A stretch of 19,376 nt of DNA, from positions 1 through 19,376 of the forward strand of contig JAFGKO010000244.1 of NCBI GenBank assembly GCA_016928525.1. The letters run 5' to 3'. Below, in pieces: positions 1 through 7,606 of the stretch (within the stretch, counting starts at the first letter, position 1; every line of letters starts with the position of its first letter). The position numbers were made by a program, and so were the translations under genes. Below the pieces are notes generated by a model, which ran no database searches, was not told the DNA's origin, and saw only the letters and a list, made by a program, of their open reading frames with translations. The DNA is from Anaerolineales bacterium (GTDB lineage: Bacteria > Chloroflexota > Anaerolineae > Anaerolineales > Villigracilaceae).

Positions 1-45
1 GGCATGTGGGCTGTTCTCTTGGCAGAGTTTTAGCCCTATCATGCC
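1..45. other. Imperfect inverted repeat at window edge
   Basis: GGCATG (1-6) and GGGCT (8-12) can pair with AGCCC (32-36) and CATGCC (40-45), giving a stem of about 11 bp with a small internal loop. No T-tract follows on the plus strand, so it is not a textbook terminator. It may be the end of an upstream transcription unit, but the window begins here and the structure may be cut. The rest of 46-188 shows nothing recognisable. Confidence 0.25.
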
Positions 46-188
46 TCATTTCGGCCTAAACCACAAATTCCGTTAGAAGCAGAAAAATTCCTTTGCCTAT
101 CCCCCCAATTTGTCCTGCTATACCCAGGTCGGTTGAAGATTACGCTTTTTTTCGAGAAGGAATGCGCAATTTTCAACTGTGGGTATTA

Positions 189-194
189 TATAAT
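189..194 (+). promoter_or_regulatory. -10 box placed for a leaderless transcript
   Basis: A consensus TATAAT lies at 189-194, inside the palindrome ATTATATAAT (185-194). Only seven bases separate it from the ATG at 202. A transcript starting 7-8 bases after the box would begin at or one base before that ATG. No convincing -35 box is present at 16-18 bp spacing, and no Shine-Dalgarno motif precedes the ATG. Both absences fit the leaderless arrangement known in several bacterial phyla. The start site is inferred. Confidence 0.45.
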
Positions 195-201
195 CCAAAG
201 C

Positions 202-1020
202 ATGTCGACGCTGCGTCGCGCCCTGTCCCTCTTCGGCTGGACGAAGCACTCCTCCATCCTGCTGGGTGGCTTCCTGCTGACCATCTTCCTGATCGTCTAC
301 ATCTGGTGGCCGCTGGCCGAGGAGGTGCTCTCGTACGTCGACTGGAACGGTCCCTGGTGGCTGTACATGGACTGGCTGCTGGTCGGCATCTTCCTGTTCA
401 TGTCGCTGACGGTCATCTCGCGCGCCGACCTGAAAACCGACGGCTTGATTGTCTTCGTCGGTGTCTTCGGTGGCCTGGCCATCGAATCCTGGGGCACACA
501 AACGAACCTGTGGCACTACTACACCGCAGAACGCCCGCCGCTGTGGATCATCCCCGCCTGGCCGATTGCCTCCCTATCTATTGACAGGATTACCAGGTTT
601 CTAAACTGGACAATCATCAGAATCGAAAAACGCATCACCCCTATTCACCATTCCCTATTCTTTACTCTCTACTGGATCACCTTCGCATCGTTTTATATGC
701 TCATGCTTGCTTTCGTAGCCCCAACCTTCGACAAGTCCTACACCTGGCTCTCCCTGCTCCTGTGCGGACTCCTGATCCTGACGCCCAGCGACCACCGCAT
801 GGCCGTCCTGACCTTTCTTGCCGGGGCGGGGCTGGGCTATTTCCTCGAGCTGTGGGGCACCACCCGCGAATGCTGGACATATTACACCTATCAAACGCCG
901 CCATTATTTGCCGTGCTGGCGCATGGCATGGCTGCCGTTGCTTTCTGGAGAGCCGGGTTGGTCATCAAGCAACTGTCTGGCATGGTGAAACAAAGACTAA
1001 CCGGAACGCCGGTCAGTTAG
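202..1020 (+). CDS. Multi-pass membrane protein with an internal repeat, unknown function
   Basis: A 272-aa protein that I cannot assign to a named family. Hydrophobic stretches near residues 18-36, 55-73, 81-95, 150-175, 182-194 and 201-217 indicate an integral membrane protein. A motif occurs twice. Residues 95-114 contain ESWGT, then W-x-YY, then PPLW; residues 216-235 contain ELWGT, then W-x-YY, then PPLF. A hydrophobic helix precedes each copy, so the protein looks like a duplicated half-unit. Trp and Tyr are unusually frequent. The ATG at 202 is preferred over an in-frame TTG at 133, because the intervening 23 codons look non-coding and a TATAAT box sits just before 202. Base composition drops to AT-rich around 571-690, the linker between the two halves. 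The general pattern (acidic residue, WGT, aromatic pair, PP) faintly recalls membrane carotenoid/lipid enzymes of the CruF/DUF422 type, but this is too weak for a call. Confidence 0.7.
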   Translation: MSTLRRALSLFGWTKHSSILLGGFLLTIFLIVYIWWPLAEEVLSYVDWNGPWWLYMDWLLVGIFLFMSLTVISRADLKTDGLIVFVGVFGGLAIESWGTQTNLWHYYTAERPPLWIIPAWPIASLSIDRITRFLNWTIIRIEKRITPIHHSLFFTLYWITFASFYMLMLAFVAPTFDKSYTWLSLLLCGLLILTPSDHRMAVLTFLAGAGLGYFLELWGTTRECWTYYTYQTPPLFAVLAHGMAAVAFWRAGLVIKQLSGMVKQRLTGTPVS

Positions 1021-1074
1021 CTTATCTCGTATAATACAAACCCTCAGTCTTAGAAAATTAATGTGACTTTCGTC

Positions 1075-1103
1075 GCCTTCCGTATAGATGGGAGGCACTT
1101 TTT
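1075..1103 (+). terminator. Rho-independent terminator after the first gene
   Basis: GCCTTCC (1075-1081) pairs with GGGAGGC (1090-1096), a 7-bp stem with one G-U pair and an 8-nt loop. It is followed by AC and five T residues at 1099-1103. It lies 55 bases after the stop of the membrane-protein gene and just before the promoter of the export cluster, so it separates two transcription units. Confidence 0.7.
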
Positions 1104-1116
1104 ATATCCATCTGTC

Positions 1117-1145
1117 TTGACAAAACAAGCAATTTTGCATATACT
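1117..1145 (+). promoter_or_regulatory. Sigma70-type promoter of the export cluster
   Basis: A perfect -35 box TTGACA (1117-1122) and a -10 box TATACT (1140-1145, five of six matches) are separated by exactly 17 bp. Transcription should start near 1152, leaving a leader of about 115 nt before the GTG at 1268. The promoter lies directly after a terminator, which supports it as the start of the export operon. Confidence 0.75.
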
Positions 1146-1173
1146 CGCATAAAATATAAACCTGTAGAGTATT

Positions 1174-1222
1174 TTTAAGTCCGCATCACCTCCGTTGTTC
1201 TATACGGGTGTGCGGGCTTAAA
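1174..1222 (+). promoter_or_regulatory. Long hairpin in the 5' leader of the export operon
   Basis: TTTAAGTCCGCA (1174-1185) pairs with TGCGGGCTTAAA-like sequence at 1211-1222 (one G-U pair). After a one-base bulge at 1186, CACC (1187-1190) pairs with GGTG (1207-1210). The result is a stem of about 16 bp with a 16-nt loop. There is no T-tract after it, so it is not a simple terminator. It could stabilise the mRNA, bind a protein or act as a cis-regulatory RNA. I recognise no known riboswitch consensus. Confidence 0.5.
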
Positions 1223-1267
1223 TTCGAGTAAAAGACTTTCGGTGCGCAAGTATTACAGAGGAAAAAC

Positions 1268-2497
1268 GTGTCAACACTCATCAAAATCGCCTGGCGCAAT
1301 GTCTGGCGCCAACGCCGCAGGACAAACCTGATCGCCATCGCAATGGGCCTCATTATGGCATTGCTGGTCTTTTACGACGGCTTCATCGTCGGATTCGAGC
1401 AGGCTATTTACGGTAACGCCATCCGGCTCATGGGTGGCAATATTCAAGTCCACGCTCCGGGCTATAACCAGGCATCCAGCCGTACGCCGCTGCTTCCGAT
1501 GGAAAATCCGGATGCAGTTGTGCTGGCTGCAGAAGCGCACCCGGATGTGATCAACGCCACAAAACGGATCAATACAAGTGGAATGATCACCAATCGTGAG
1601 GGCGCCTTTTCTGTTACGATTGTCGGTCTGGAAAGCGAAAAGGAAGCCCGGGTCAGTCCTATCGCACAGAACATCTCGGCAGGTCGTTTCCTGTCCCCCG
1701 ATGATGGCGACATGATCGTCATTGGCCAGGGACTGGCAACCGCTATGGATATCGAGATTGGCAATCGCATTACCATGGTCGCCAATACCAAACATGAACA
1801 AACGCGACAACGTACGATGACAGTGATCGGCATCTACGATGTCGGTGTCCCTTCTATCGAGAAGAATCAAATCTATCTTTCTCTCAACGAAGCGCAGCAG
1901 CTTTTTGACCTGAACGGGAAGGTGACCGAAGTTGTTGTCACCCTGAATCAGATCGGCCAGGAATCAGGTGTTGTCCAAGCGGTCAATGCCAGGCAACCCG
2001 GCTACGAAGTTGATACCTGGATGACCGGCATGCCAGAATTCAAACGAGTCATGGATATGGACAGAATCGTCATGGCCATTTTTGGCGTCATCATGCTGGG
2101 CATCGCCGCCATTGGCATTCTGAACCTGCTGATGATGGCTGTTTTCGAGCGCACGCGCGAGATCGGCGTACTGGGCGCGCTCGGATTGAAACCACGCCAG
2201 ATCACGACCTTGTTTCTGCTTGAAGGCATCTTGATCGGAGTCATGGGCGCTGTGTTGGGCACAGTTCTGGGTACCATGATCAACGGCCTGTTCAGTTATT
2301 ACGGCTTCGATTACAGCCAGTTTGCCGATATAACCGAATATACCGCGCTGATCTCTGGCAAAGTCTATACTCAACTCGTACCCTACAAAGTGCTTCAGCA
2401 TGCCCTGACGGTAACCATCATCGCTGCGATTGCGGCCTTTTACCCTGCTCGCGAGGCATCCCGGCGGGAACCGGCTGAAGCGCTACACTATGTATAG
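1268..2497 (+). CDS. ABC transporter permease, MacB/LolC (FtsX) family, copy 1
   Basis: A 409-aa membrane subunit of an ABC exporter of the mechanotransmission (type VII) class, in which ATP hydrolysis in the cytoplasm moves an extracytoplasmic domain. It shows the standard order: an Arg-rich N-terminus (RNVWRQRRR), TM1 at about 19-39, a large extracytoplasmic MacB-type core domain at about 40-265, three more helices at about 268-292, 315-345 and 383-400, and the C-terminal PAR-x-A-x3-EPAEAL motif. FERTREIG after TM2 is the usual FtsX-domain signature. The GTG start at 1268 has AGAGG six bases upstream. It lacks a fused ATPase, so it must rely on a separate one, most simply the LolD-type protein at 5160-5846. 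It is the first gene of the operon and aligns without gaps to the next gene. Substrate unknown. Confidence 0.9.
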   Translation: MSTLIKIAWRNVWRQRRRTNLIAIAMGLIMALLVFYDGFIVGFEQAIYGNAIRLMGGNIQVHAPGYNQASSRTPLLPMENPDAVVLAAEAHPDVINATKRINTSGMITNREGAFSVTIVGLESEKEARVSPIAQNISAGRFLSPDDGDMIVIGQGLATAMDIEIGNRITMVANTKHEQTRQRTMTVIGIYDVGVPSIEKNQIYLSLNEAQQLFDLNGKVTEVVVTLNQIGQESGVVQAVNARQPGYEVDTWMTGMPEFKRVMDMDRIVMAIFGVIMLGIAAIGILNLLMMAVFERTREIGVLGALGLKPRQITTLFLLEGILIGVMGAVLGTVLGTMINGLFSYYGFDYSQFADITEYTALISGKVYTQLVPYKVLQHALTVTIIAAIAAFYPAREASRREPAEALHYV

Positions 2498-2523
2498 GAA
2501 ATTAATATTAAGCCAACCAGTGC

Positions 2524-2533
2524 GAGTGCACTC
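2524..2533. repeat. Short palindrome between paralogous permeases
   Basis: GAGTGCACTC is a perfect 10-base palindrome in the 80-base spacer between the two tandem permease genes. It could be a small hairpin or chance. No promoter or T-tract accompanies it. Confidence 0.2.
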
Positions 2534-2577
2534 ATTTCTGATTGCAAAATACTGGTAAACATCGCGGAGGTAAAAAC

Positions 2578-3807
2578 GTGACAACTCTCTTAAAAATCGC
2601 CTGGCGTAACGTCTGGCGGCAGCGTCGCAGGACATTGTTGATTGCTGTTGCCATGGGCGTTATTATGGCCCTGCTGGTGCTCTTCGATGGCGTCATCGTG
2701 GGATTCGAACAATCCATCTACGGCAATGCCATTCAGTTGCTGGGCGGCAACATTCAAGTCCACGCCCCCGGTTACAGCCAGAAAACAGGGCAGAAACCCT
2801 TGCTGCCACTGGCAAACCCGGACAGTATCGTCCAGGCAGCGGAAGCAAATCCCAATACCGTGGCTGCGGCCAAACGCATCGTCACCGGCGGGTTGGTTAC
2901 CAACCGTGAGGGCGCTTTCTCGGTCTCGATCATCGGCGTCGAAACGGATAAGGAGGCCCGTATCAGCCCGGTGGCAGAAAACATCTCGGCAGGCCGCTAC
3001 CTGAATCCGGATGATGGTGACCTGATCGTCATCGGCCAGGGACTGGCAACCGCGATGGACATCACCGTCGGGGACCGCATCATCATGGCAGGCGGTTCCC
3101 TGCACGAGCAGACGCGTCAACGCACGATGACAGTGGTCGGCATTTACGATGTAGGCGTGCCTTCGGTCGAGAAGAACACGATTTACATATCCCTGGCCGA
3201 AGCACAGAACCTCTTTGGCCTGAGTGGACAGGTAACCGAAATTGTGGTCTCGCTGGATCAGATCGGGCAGGAACCCGGCGTGGTTGCTCAGATCAACAGG
3301 GAACAACCCGGCTATGAAGTGGAAACCTGGGTCAACAGCATGCCCGAATTGAAACAAACCATGGACATGAAAACATCCGTGATGGGCGTTTTTGGTGTCA
3401 TTATGCTGTGCGTTGCTGCCATCGGCATCCTCAACCTGCTCATGATGGCCGTCTTCGAGCGTACGCGTGAAATCGGTATCATCGGCGCGCTGGGATTGAA
3501 GCCACGCGAGATCACGCTTCTGTTCTTGCTGGAAGGCATCCTGATCGGCATCATGGGCGCCATTCTGGGCACGATTCTGGGGCTGGCGCTGACCGGAGCG
3601 CTCGGCATGGTTGGCATCGACTACAGCCAGTTTGCCGACCTGACCGAATATACTGCGCTGATCACCGGCAAGATTTATCCCGAAATCATACCGCTGAAGG
3701 TGCTCAACCATGCCTTGACCCTGGCCATTATCGCTGCTCTCGCGGCGTTGTATCCAGCTCGCGAAGCTGCCCGGCGCGAACCGGCCGAAGCATTGCATTA
3801 CGTCTAG
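2578..3807 (+). CDS. ABC transporter permease, MacB/LolC (FtsX) family, copy 2
   Basis: A 409-aa paralogue of the preceding permease with exactly the same length. By eye well over half of the residues are identical along an ungapped alignment. Shared features include RNVWRQRRR near the N-terminus, GNIQVHAPGY (about 57-66), TNREGAFSV, the HEQTRQRTMTV stretch, [10 protein letters not shown] after TM2 and the C-terminal EPAEALHYV. TM1 is at about 19-39, the extracytoplasmic core at about 40-265, and three C-terminal helices follow. I chose the GTG at 2578 because GGAGG lies at 2566-2570 and because it matches the paralogue's start exactly. An upstream in-frame TTG at 2542 would add 12 unmatched residues. 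The pair arose by tandem duplication and probably forms a heterodimer, as LolC/LolE do, or alternative homodimers. Substrate unknown. Confidence 0.9.
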   Translation: MTTLLKIAWRNVWRQRRRTLLIAVAMGVIMALLVLFDGVIVGFEQSIYGNAIQLLGGNIQVHAPGYSQKTGQKPLLPLANPDSIVQAAEANPNTVAAAKRIVTGGLVTNREGAFSVSIIGVETDKEARISPVAENISAGRYLNPDDGDLIVIGQGLATAMDITVGDRIIMAGGSLHEQTRQRTMTVVGIYDVGVPSVEKNTIYISLAEAQNLFGLSGQVTEIVVSLDQIGQEPGVVAQINREQPGYEVETWVNSMPELKQTMDMKTSVMGVFGVIMLCVAAIGILNLLMMAVFERTREIGIIGALGLKPREITLLFLLEGILIGIMGAILGTILGLALTGALGMVGIDYSQFADLTEYTALITGKIYPEIIPLKVLNHALTLAIIAALAALYPAREAARREPAEALHYV

Positions 3808-3811
3808 TACA

Positions 3812-3906
3812 AAACCTGACAGGTCTTCACGAGGACTTTTCAGAATACGACCCTGTTGGCGTGAAGATACCCATCCAACGGTCTCTCTATCAGACCTGTC
3901 AGGTTT
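3812..3906. repeat. 95-bp element bounded by 15-bp perfect inverted repeats
   Basis: AAACCTGACAGGTCT (3812-3826) and AGACCTGTCAGGTTT (3892-3906) are exact reverse complements. Each contains its own 11-base palindrome, ACCTG-N-CAGGT. Just inside lies a second imperfectly placed pair, TCTTCACG (3824-3831) and CGTGAAGA (3860-3867). It starts five bases after the stop of permease 2 and ends directly before the ribosome-binding site of permease 3. The architecture resembles a REP/MITE-like intergenic repeat or a processing hairpin. No target-site duplication is evident. Confidence 0.65.
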
Positions 3907-3919
3907 GGAGAAAAATCTT

Positions 3920-5137
3920 ATGTTGAATTATCTCAAAATGGCTTACCGCAACCTGGGCCGCCACCGCCGCCGCTCTGCGCTTTCGGCGCTGGCCCTGTCC
4001 ATCGGGCTGGCTTTGCTGCTGTTCATCGCCGCTTTCTATGAAGGCGAGATGCGCAGTTCGATGGAATCCACCCTGCGCCTCGACAGCGGGCACATCCAGA
4101 TCCGCGCCACGGACTATGACCCCGACAAACTCAGCGTCGCCTGGGAATACCTGCTCCAAAACCCGGAGCAGATCGCAGCGCAGGTGGGTGCGCTGGACCA
4201 GGTCCAGGTCGCCACCCCGCGCCTGATCGCCAGCGGAATCGTGTCGGTGCGGGACGAGTCGAGCGGCGTCCAGATCATGGGCGTCGACCCGGCCTCGAGC
4301 GCCAACGACCCCTATCGACAGGGACTGGTAAGCGGTGAGTTCCCTGCTGCTGATGACCGCACAGGGATTTTGATCGGCCTGCCACTGGCAGAAAACCTGG
4401 ACCTGAAAGTCGGCGACCAGCTCAACCTGCTGGTGAACACCTCCGACGGCACCGTGGATGAACAGTTGTTTATCGTGCGCGGTATCTTCACCACTGGCGT
4501 AAGCACCTATGATAAGGGCATCGTGCTGCTCCCGCTGGCCAAGGCACAGACATTCTCCGGTGCGGAAAACCGCGCCAGCTTCATCTTCATACTGTTGAAA
4601 GACCGCGAGCAGACCGATGCTGTTGCCGCCGCGCTGCAAAGTCCGAATTACCAGGTCAAAACCTGGTCGGAATTGAACGAAATCCTGGTACTGATGGAAG
4701 ATTTCTCGAACGCCTACCTCCTGATCATAAACCTGATCGTGATCGGCGTAACGGCGACCGTGATCGTCAACACGATGATCATGTCCGTCTTCGAGCGCAC
4801 ACGCGAGATCGGCATCCTGACCGCCATAGGCATGAAGGGACGCCAGGTGATCTCCCTGTTCCTGACTGAAGCCAGCCTGCTGGCGCTGGGCGGACTCGCC
4901 TTCGGCCTGCTGCTCGGCTGGGGTATCTCTGCCTACTTCGGCAAGGTCGGTGTGTACTTTGGCGACCTGGGCATGAGCGGCTTTTACCTTGGCGACCGCA
5001 TCTATACCTACCTGACCCTGGAAGATACCATCAACTTGACCATCGTATCTTTCATCATCACCATACTTGCTTCACTCTATCCCGCCCGGCTGGCTGCCCG
5101 CATGGAACCGGTCGAAGCCTTGCATGGCTCAGATTAG
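3920..5137 (+). CDS. ABC transporter permease, MacB/LolC (FtsX) family, copy 3 (diverged)
   Basis: A 405-aa permease of the same family as the two before it but clearly diverged. It keeps the Arg-rich start (RNLGRHRRR), TM1 at about 16-37, an extracytoplasmic MacB-type core to about 265, the [10 protein letters not shown] signature, three C-terminal helices and the ending PAR-x2-A-x2-EPVEALHG. The core sequence differs widely from copies 1 and 2, so it is more likely a partner subunit than a recent duplicate. I chose the ATG at 3920 because GGAG lies at 3907-3910, nine bases upstream. A TTG at 3905 in the same frame falls inside the inverted repeat and overlaps the ribosome-binding site. The ATPase gene begins 22 bases downstream with its own Shine-Dalgarno, which supports one exporter. 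Confidence 0.88.
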   Translation: MLNYLKMAYRNLGRHRRRSALSALALSIGLALLLFIAAFYEGEMRSSMESTLRLDSGHIQIRATDYDPDKLSVAWEYLLQNPEQIAAQVGALDQVQVATPRLIASGIVSVRDESSGVQIMGVDPASSANDPYRQGLVSGEFPAADDRTGILIGLPLAENLDLKVGDQLNLLVNTSDGTVDEQLFIVRGIFTTGVSTYDKGIVLLPLAKAQTFSGAENRASFIFILLKDREQTDAVAAALQSPNYQVKTWSELNEILVLMEDFSNAYLLIINLIVIGVTATVIVNTMIMSVFERTREIGILTAIGMKGRQVISLFLTEASLLALGGLAFGLLLGWGISAYFGKVGVYFGDLGMSGFYLGDRIYTYLTLEDTINLTIVSFIITILASLYPARLAARMEPVEALHGSD

Positions 5138-5159
5138 GGCGTTTATAAGGAGAAATATC

Positions 5160-5846
5160 ATGGAAGTCGCAAAACTGACAAATGTCACACGCATTTATAA
5201 AATTGGCGAGGTGGAGACCCGTGCCCTGAATGGCATCACCATGACCATCGAAAGCGGCGAGTTCACCGCCCTGGTCGGTCCGTCCGGTTCCGGGAAAACC
5301 ACCCTGCTACAACTCATCGGCTGCCTAGACCAGCCCACCTCCGGCCAGGTGGTCATCAACAGCAAAGAAACCACAGGTCTCAGCCGCAACCAGCGCGCCG
5401 ACCTGCGCAAAGGCACGATTGGCTTCGTGTTCCAGTTCTTCGCTCTTATTCCTACTTTGACCGCTTACGAGAACGTGGAAATGCCGCTGTTGCTCAATGG
5501 CAAAAGCCCTACCGAGCGAAAGCAGCGCGTCATGGAACTGCTCGAAGCCGTGGACATGACCAGCCATTCCCACCACCGCCCCGACCAACTCAGCGGTGGC
5601 CAGCAACAACGCATTGCTGTTGCGCGCGCGCTGTCTACCAACCCAATGATGATCCTGGCCGACGAGCCCACCGCCAACCTCGATACCGAGAACGGCGAGC
5701 AAGTTATGGAAATCATGAAAAAACTCAACGAAGAAACCGGCACTACCTTCGTGTTTGCCACCCACGACCCGCGCGTCATCAAGTATGCCAAACGGGTTGT
5801 CACCCTGCAAGACGGCCTGATCGTTGCTGATAGCAAGAACGCATAA
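5160..5846 (+). CDS. ABC transporter ATP-binding protein, LolD/MacB type
   Basis: A 228-aa cytoplasmic ATPase with every key motif: Walker A GPSGSGKT (40-47), Q-loop Gln92 in VFQFF, signature LSGGQ (144-148), Walker B ending ILADEP (165-170) and the H-loop His202 in ATHDP. Length and sequence fit the LolD/MacB/FtsE-like group that powers FtsX-type permeases. The ATG at 5160 has AAGGAG 7-12 bases upstream (taaggagaaatatc). An in-frame start at 5067 would lie inside the permease gene in another frame and adds unrelated residues. It is the only ATPase of the cluster, so the three preceding permeases probably share it. The three adaptor genes follow after a 141-base gap. Confidence 0.93.
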   Translation: MEVAKLTNVTRIYKIGEVETRALNGITMTIESGEFTALVGPSGSGKTTLLQLIGCLDQPTSGQVVINSKETTGLSRNQRADLRKGTIGFVFQFFALIPTLTAYENVEMPLLLNGKSPTERKQRVMELLEAVDMTSHSHHRPDQLSGGQQQRIAVARALSTNPMMILADEPTANLDTENGEQVMEIMKKLNEETGTTFVFATHDPRVIKYAKRVVTLQDGLIVADSKNA

Positions 5847-5895
5847 GATTGCATAGAATCACAAGTGTATTGCACCTCTTCTCAAGGTAAAATCA

Positions 5896-5920
5896 GCTAA
5901 TGGAATAAAATACCATTAGC
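5896..5920. promoter_or_regulatory. 8-bp perfect inverted repeat before the adaptor genes
   Basis: GCTAATGG (5896-5903) and CCATTAGC (5913-5920) are exact inverted repeats around a 9-base AT-only spacer. A second pair, ATTGCAC (5869-5875) and GTGCAAT (5939-5945), encloses it. Without a following T-tract it does not look like a terminator. It may be an operator or an mRNA stem that sets different levels for the ATPase and the adaptors. No clear promoter was found in 5847-5987. Confidence 0.4.
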
Positions 5921-5987
5921 ACCACTACAAAAAATCAAGTGCAATATCATTTTTTTGTGTATGTCCATAACCATATAGGGAGAACGA

Positions 5988-6794
5988 ATGAAGAAAACAA
6001 CCTGGCTTATATTTCTGGCGCTGACCCTGGCACTGACCGCCTGCGGCCAGACCGCCACCTCGACCCCGATTCCCACCGTCGCACTGGGCGACAGCGCCTC
6101 AGACTCAGGGTCGACTGCTCCCGTTTTGGGTGGAGTTATCGCCTCAGCTGAAGTCCGCCCCGTGGATTCGGTCAATCTAAGCTTCCCCCTGCTCGGCAGG
6201 GTTGAAACTGTAGAAGTAGCGGTTGGTGATACCGTCACCGCCGGGCAAACCTTGGTCACGCTTGATACGACCATCATCGAAGCCCGCATCGCCGAAGCCG
6301 AAGCCGGCGTCGTCACCGCTGAAACGCAGGTCCAATATCTGAAGCGTGTGGGAGTGGGTAATGCCTACGAGCAAATCGACGCAGCCCAGGCTGATGTAGA
6401 TCGGGCCCAGGCTGTAGTTGACCAACTCAAGGCACAATTGGAACAAGCCACGCTGACGACGCCTGTCTCCGGGACAGTCATCACAGTAGATGTTGCTCCC
6501 GGCGAGACCGTTAATCCCGGGCAAGTTATCATCGTGATTGCTGACCTGAGTCATATGCGTGTTGAAACTACCGACTTGAGCGAACGCGACATCCCCGCTG
6601 TACAAATCGGGCAATCGGCCAGTGTATTCATCGATGCACTGGACAAGTCTTTTGATGGCAAAGTTGTCGACATCGACCGCCAATCTGAAACCGTGGGCGG
6701 TGATGTAACCTATAGAGTGACCATAGAATTGGACCAGCAACCTGCTGGCCTGCGCTGGGGTATGAGTGCCGAAGTCGAAATCCAGACGGAGTAG
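5988..6794 (+). CDS. Lipoprotein membrane-fusion (HlyD/MacA-like) adaptor 1
   Basis: A 268-aa periplasmic-adaptor-type protein anchored by a lipid. The signal peptide ends in the lipobox LTAC with Cys19, and a Thr/Pro linker (STPIPT) follows. The first half of the biotinyl/lipoyl-like domain is at about 50-92, a short alpha-helical hairpin at 95-153, the second lipoyl half at 155-186 (TTPVSGTV, then PGETVNPGQ), and a beta-barrel domain at 187-268. This is the order of MacA/AcrA-family adaptors, which link FtsX-type permeases to the substrate path. GGGAG lies at 5978-5982, upstream of the ATG. Its stop is four bases from the next adaptor gene, so the three adaptors are translated from one mRNA. 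In a Gram-positive-like cell it would sit on the outer face of the membrane and act without an outer-membrane channel. Confidence 0.88.
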   Translation: MKKTTWLIFLALTLALTACGQTATSTPIPTVALGDSASDSGSTAPVLGGVIASAEVRPVDSVNLSFPLLGRVETVEVAVGDTVTAGQTLVTLDTTIIEARIAEAEAGVVTAETQVQYLKRVGVGNAYEQIDAAQADVDRAQAVVDQLKAQLEQATLTTPVSGTVITVDVAPGETVNPGQVIIVIADLSHMRVETTDLSERDIPAVQIGQSASVFIDALDKSFDGKVVDIDRQSETVGGDVTYRVTIELDQQPAGLRWGMSAEVEIQTE

Positions 6795-6798
6795 GGAC

Positions 6799-7605
6799 AT
6801 GAAACTCACCCAATGGACAACGCTTGCAGTATTGGCGCTTGTTCTCGCGACAGCAGGCTGCGCTCCCGCAGTTACCGCAATACCCATCCCCACCATCGCG
6901 CTGGATTCAACCAGTTCTATTGAAGTTGACATCGTACAAGCCTCCGCAGAAGTTGTCCCTGCGCAGGAAACACGCCTGAGCTTTGTTATTTCCGGTCCAA
7001 TCAAGGAAGTGACTGTCGAAAAAGGGAACGTGGTCGAAGCTGGACAAATCCTGGCAACCTTGAGTTCCCCTGAGCTGGAATATGGCCTCTTGCAAGCAGA
7101 AGCCGCCTTGCGTGTGGCAGAATTCGACTATGAATACTGGAAACTCCCCCGCCGCTTACCAGACCGTACTGTCGTCGACAGGCGCCCAGTGGCCGAGAAG
7201 GAACTCGAAATGACTCGAAGATCGCTGGATACTGCTCGTGCCGAGTTGACTCAGACAGAACTTGTTGCTCCTTTCGCGGCCACGGTTGTCTCAGTAGAGG
7301 TTCAACCTGGTGAATATGTCAGACCTGGTCAGGTTGTTGTCGTGCTGGCAAAACTGAATAACTTGAAAGTCGAAACCACCGACTTGAGCGAACTCAATGT
7401 AGCAGCGGTAAATGTTGGCCAACCGGCTAACGTCTATGTCGAAGCACTGGATAAGGAATTTCAGGGGGTAGTGACTGCCATCTCGCCCATTTCCGACACC
7501 CTCGGCGGCGATGTGGTCTTCAAGGTTACTCTTCAACTAGAGGAACAACCAGTGGATTTACTCTGGGGTATGAGTGCTGATGTTGAAATCCAAACGGAGC
7601 AATAG
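6799..7605 (+). CDS. Lipoprotein membrane-fusion (HlyD/MacA-like) adaptor 2
   Basis: A 268-aa lipoprotein adaptor with lipobox ATAGC (Cys21), a short Ile/Pro linker (IPIPT), lipoyl halves at about 48-90 and 155-186, a hairpin region at 92-152 and a C-terminal beta-barrel. It is closer to adaptor 3 than to adaptor 1: both share RLSFVISG near residue 59, APF in the second lipoyl half, VETTDLSEL or IETTDLSEL, and LLWGMSAD near the C-terminus. The hairpin contains a charged Arg/Pro-rich stretch (115-130) not seen in adaptor 1. The ATG at 6799 is chosen because the signal peptide begins there; an upstream in-frame start at 6766 would overlap the previous gene and put charged residues before the signal. 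The next gene begins one base after its stop. Confidence 0.88.
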   Translation: MKLTQWTTLAVLALVLATAGCAPAVTAIPIPTIALDSTSSIEVDIVQASAEVVPAQETRLSFVISGPIKEVTVEKGNVVEAGQILATLSSPELEYGLLQAEAALRVAEFDYEYWKLPRRLPDRTVVDRRPVAEKELEMTRRSLDTARAELTQTELVAPFAATVVSVEVQPGEYVRPGQVVVVLAKLNNLKVETTDLSELNVAAVNVGQPANVYVEALDKEFQGVVTAISPISDTLGGDVVFKVTLQLEEQPVDLLWGMSADVEIQTEQ

Positions 7606-7606
7606 C

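Noticed and set aside
93..584. Long open frame overlapping the first membrane-protein gene
   Set aside because: Its translation is low-complexity and Arg/His/Pro-rich, while the overlapping frame from 202 has coherent membrane helices and a repeated motif.
571..690. AT-rich stretch in the first gene as an insertion or foreign segment
   Set aside because: The reading frame continues without interruption, and the stretch falls in the linker between two repeated halves; there are no flanking repeats.
2590..3798. 402-codon open frame antisense to permease 2
   Set aside because: It mirrors a gene with strong homology on the plus strand; its translation is His/Asp/Gln-rich without domain features.
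5067..5159. N-terminal extension of the first ATPase
   Set aside because: The extension overlaps the permease gene in another frame, while the ATG at 5160 has a good Shine-Dalgarno and the normal family start.
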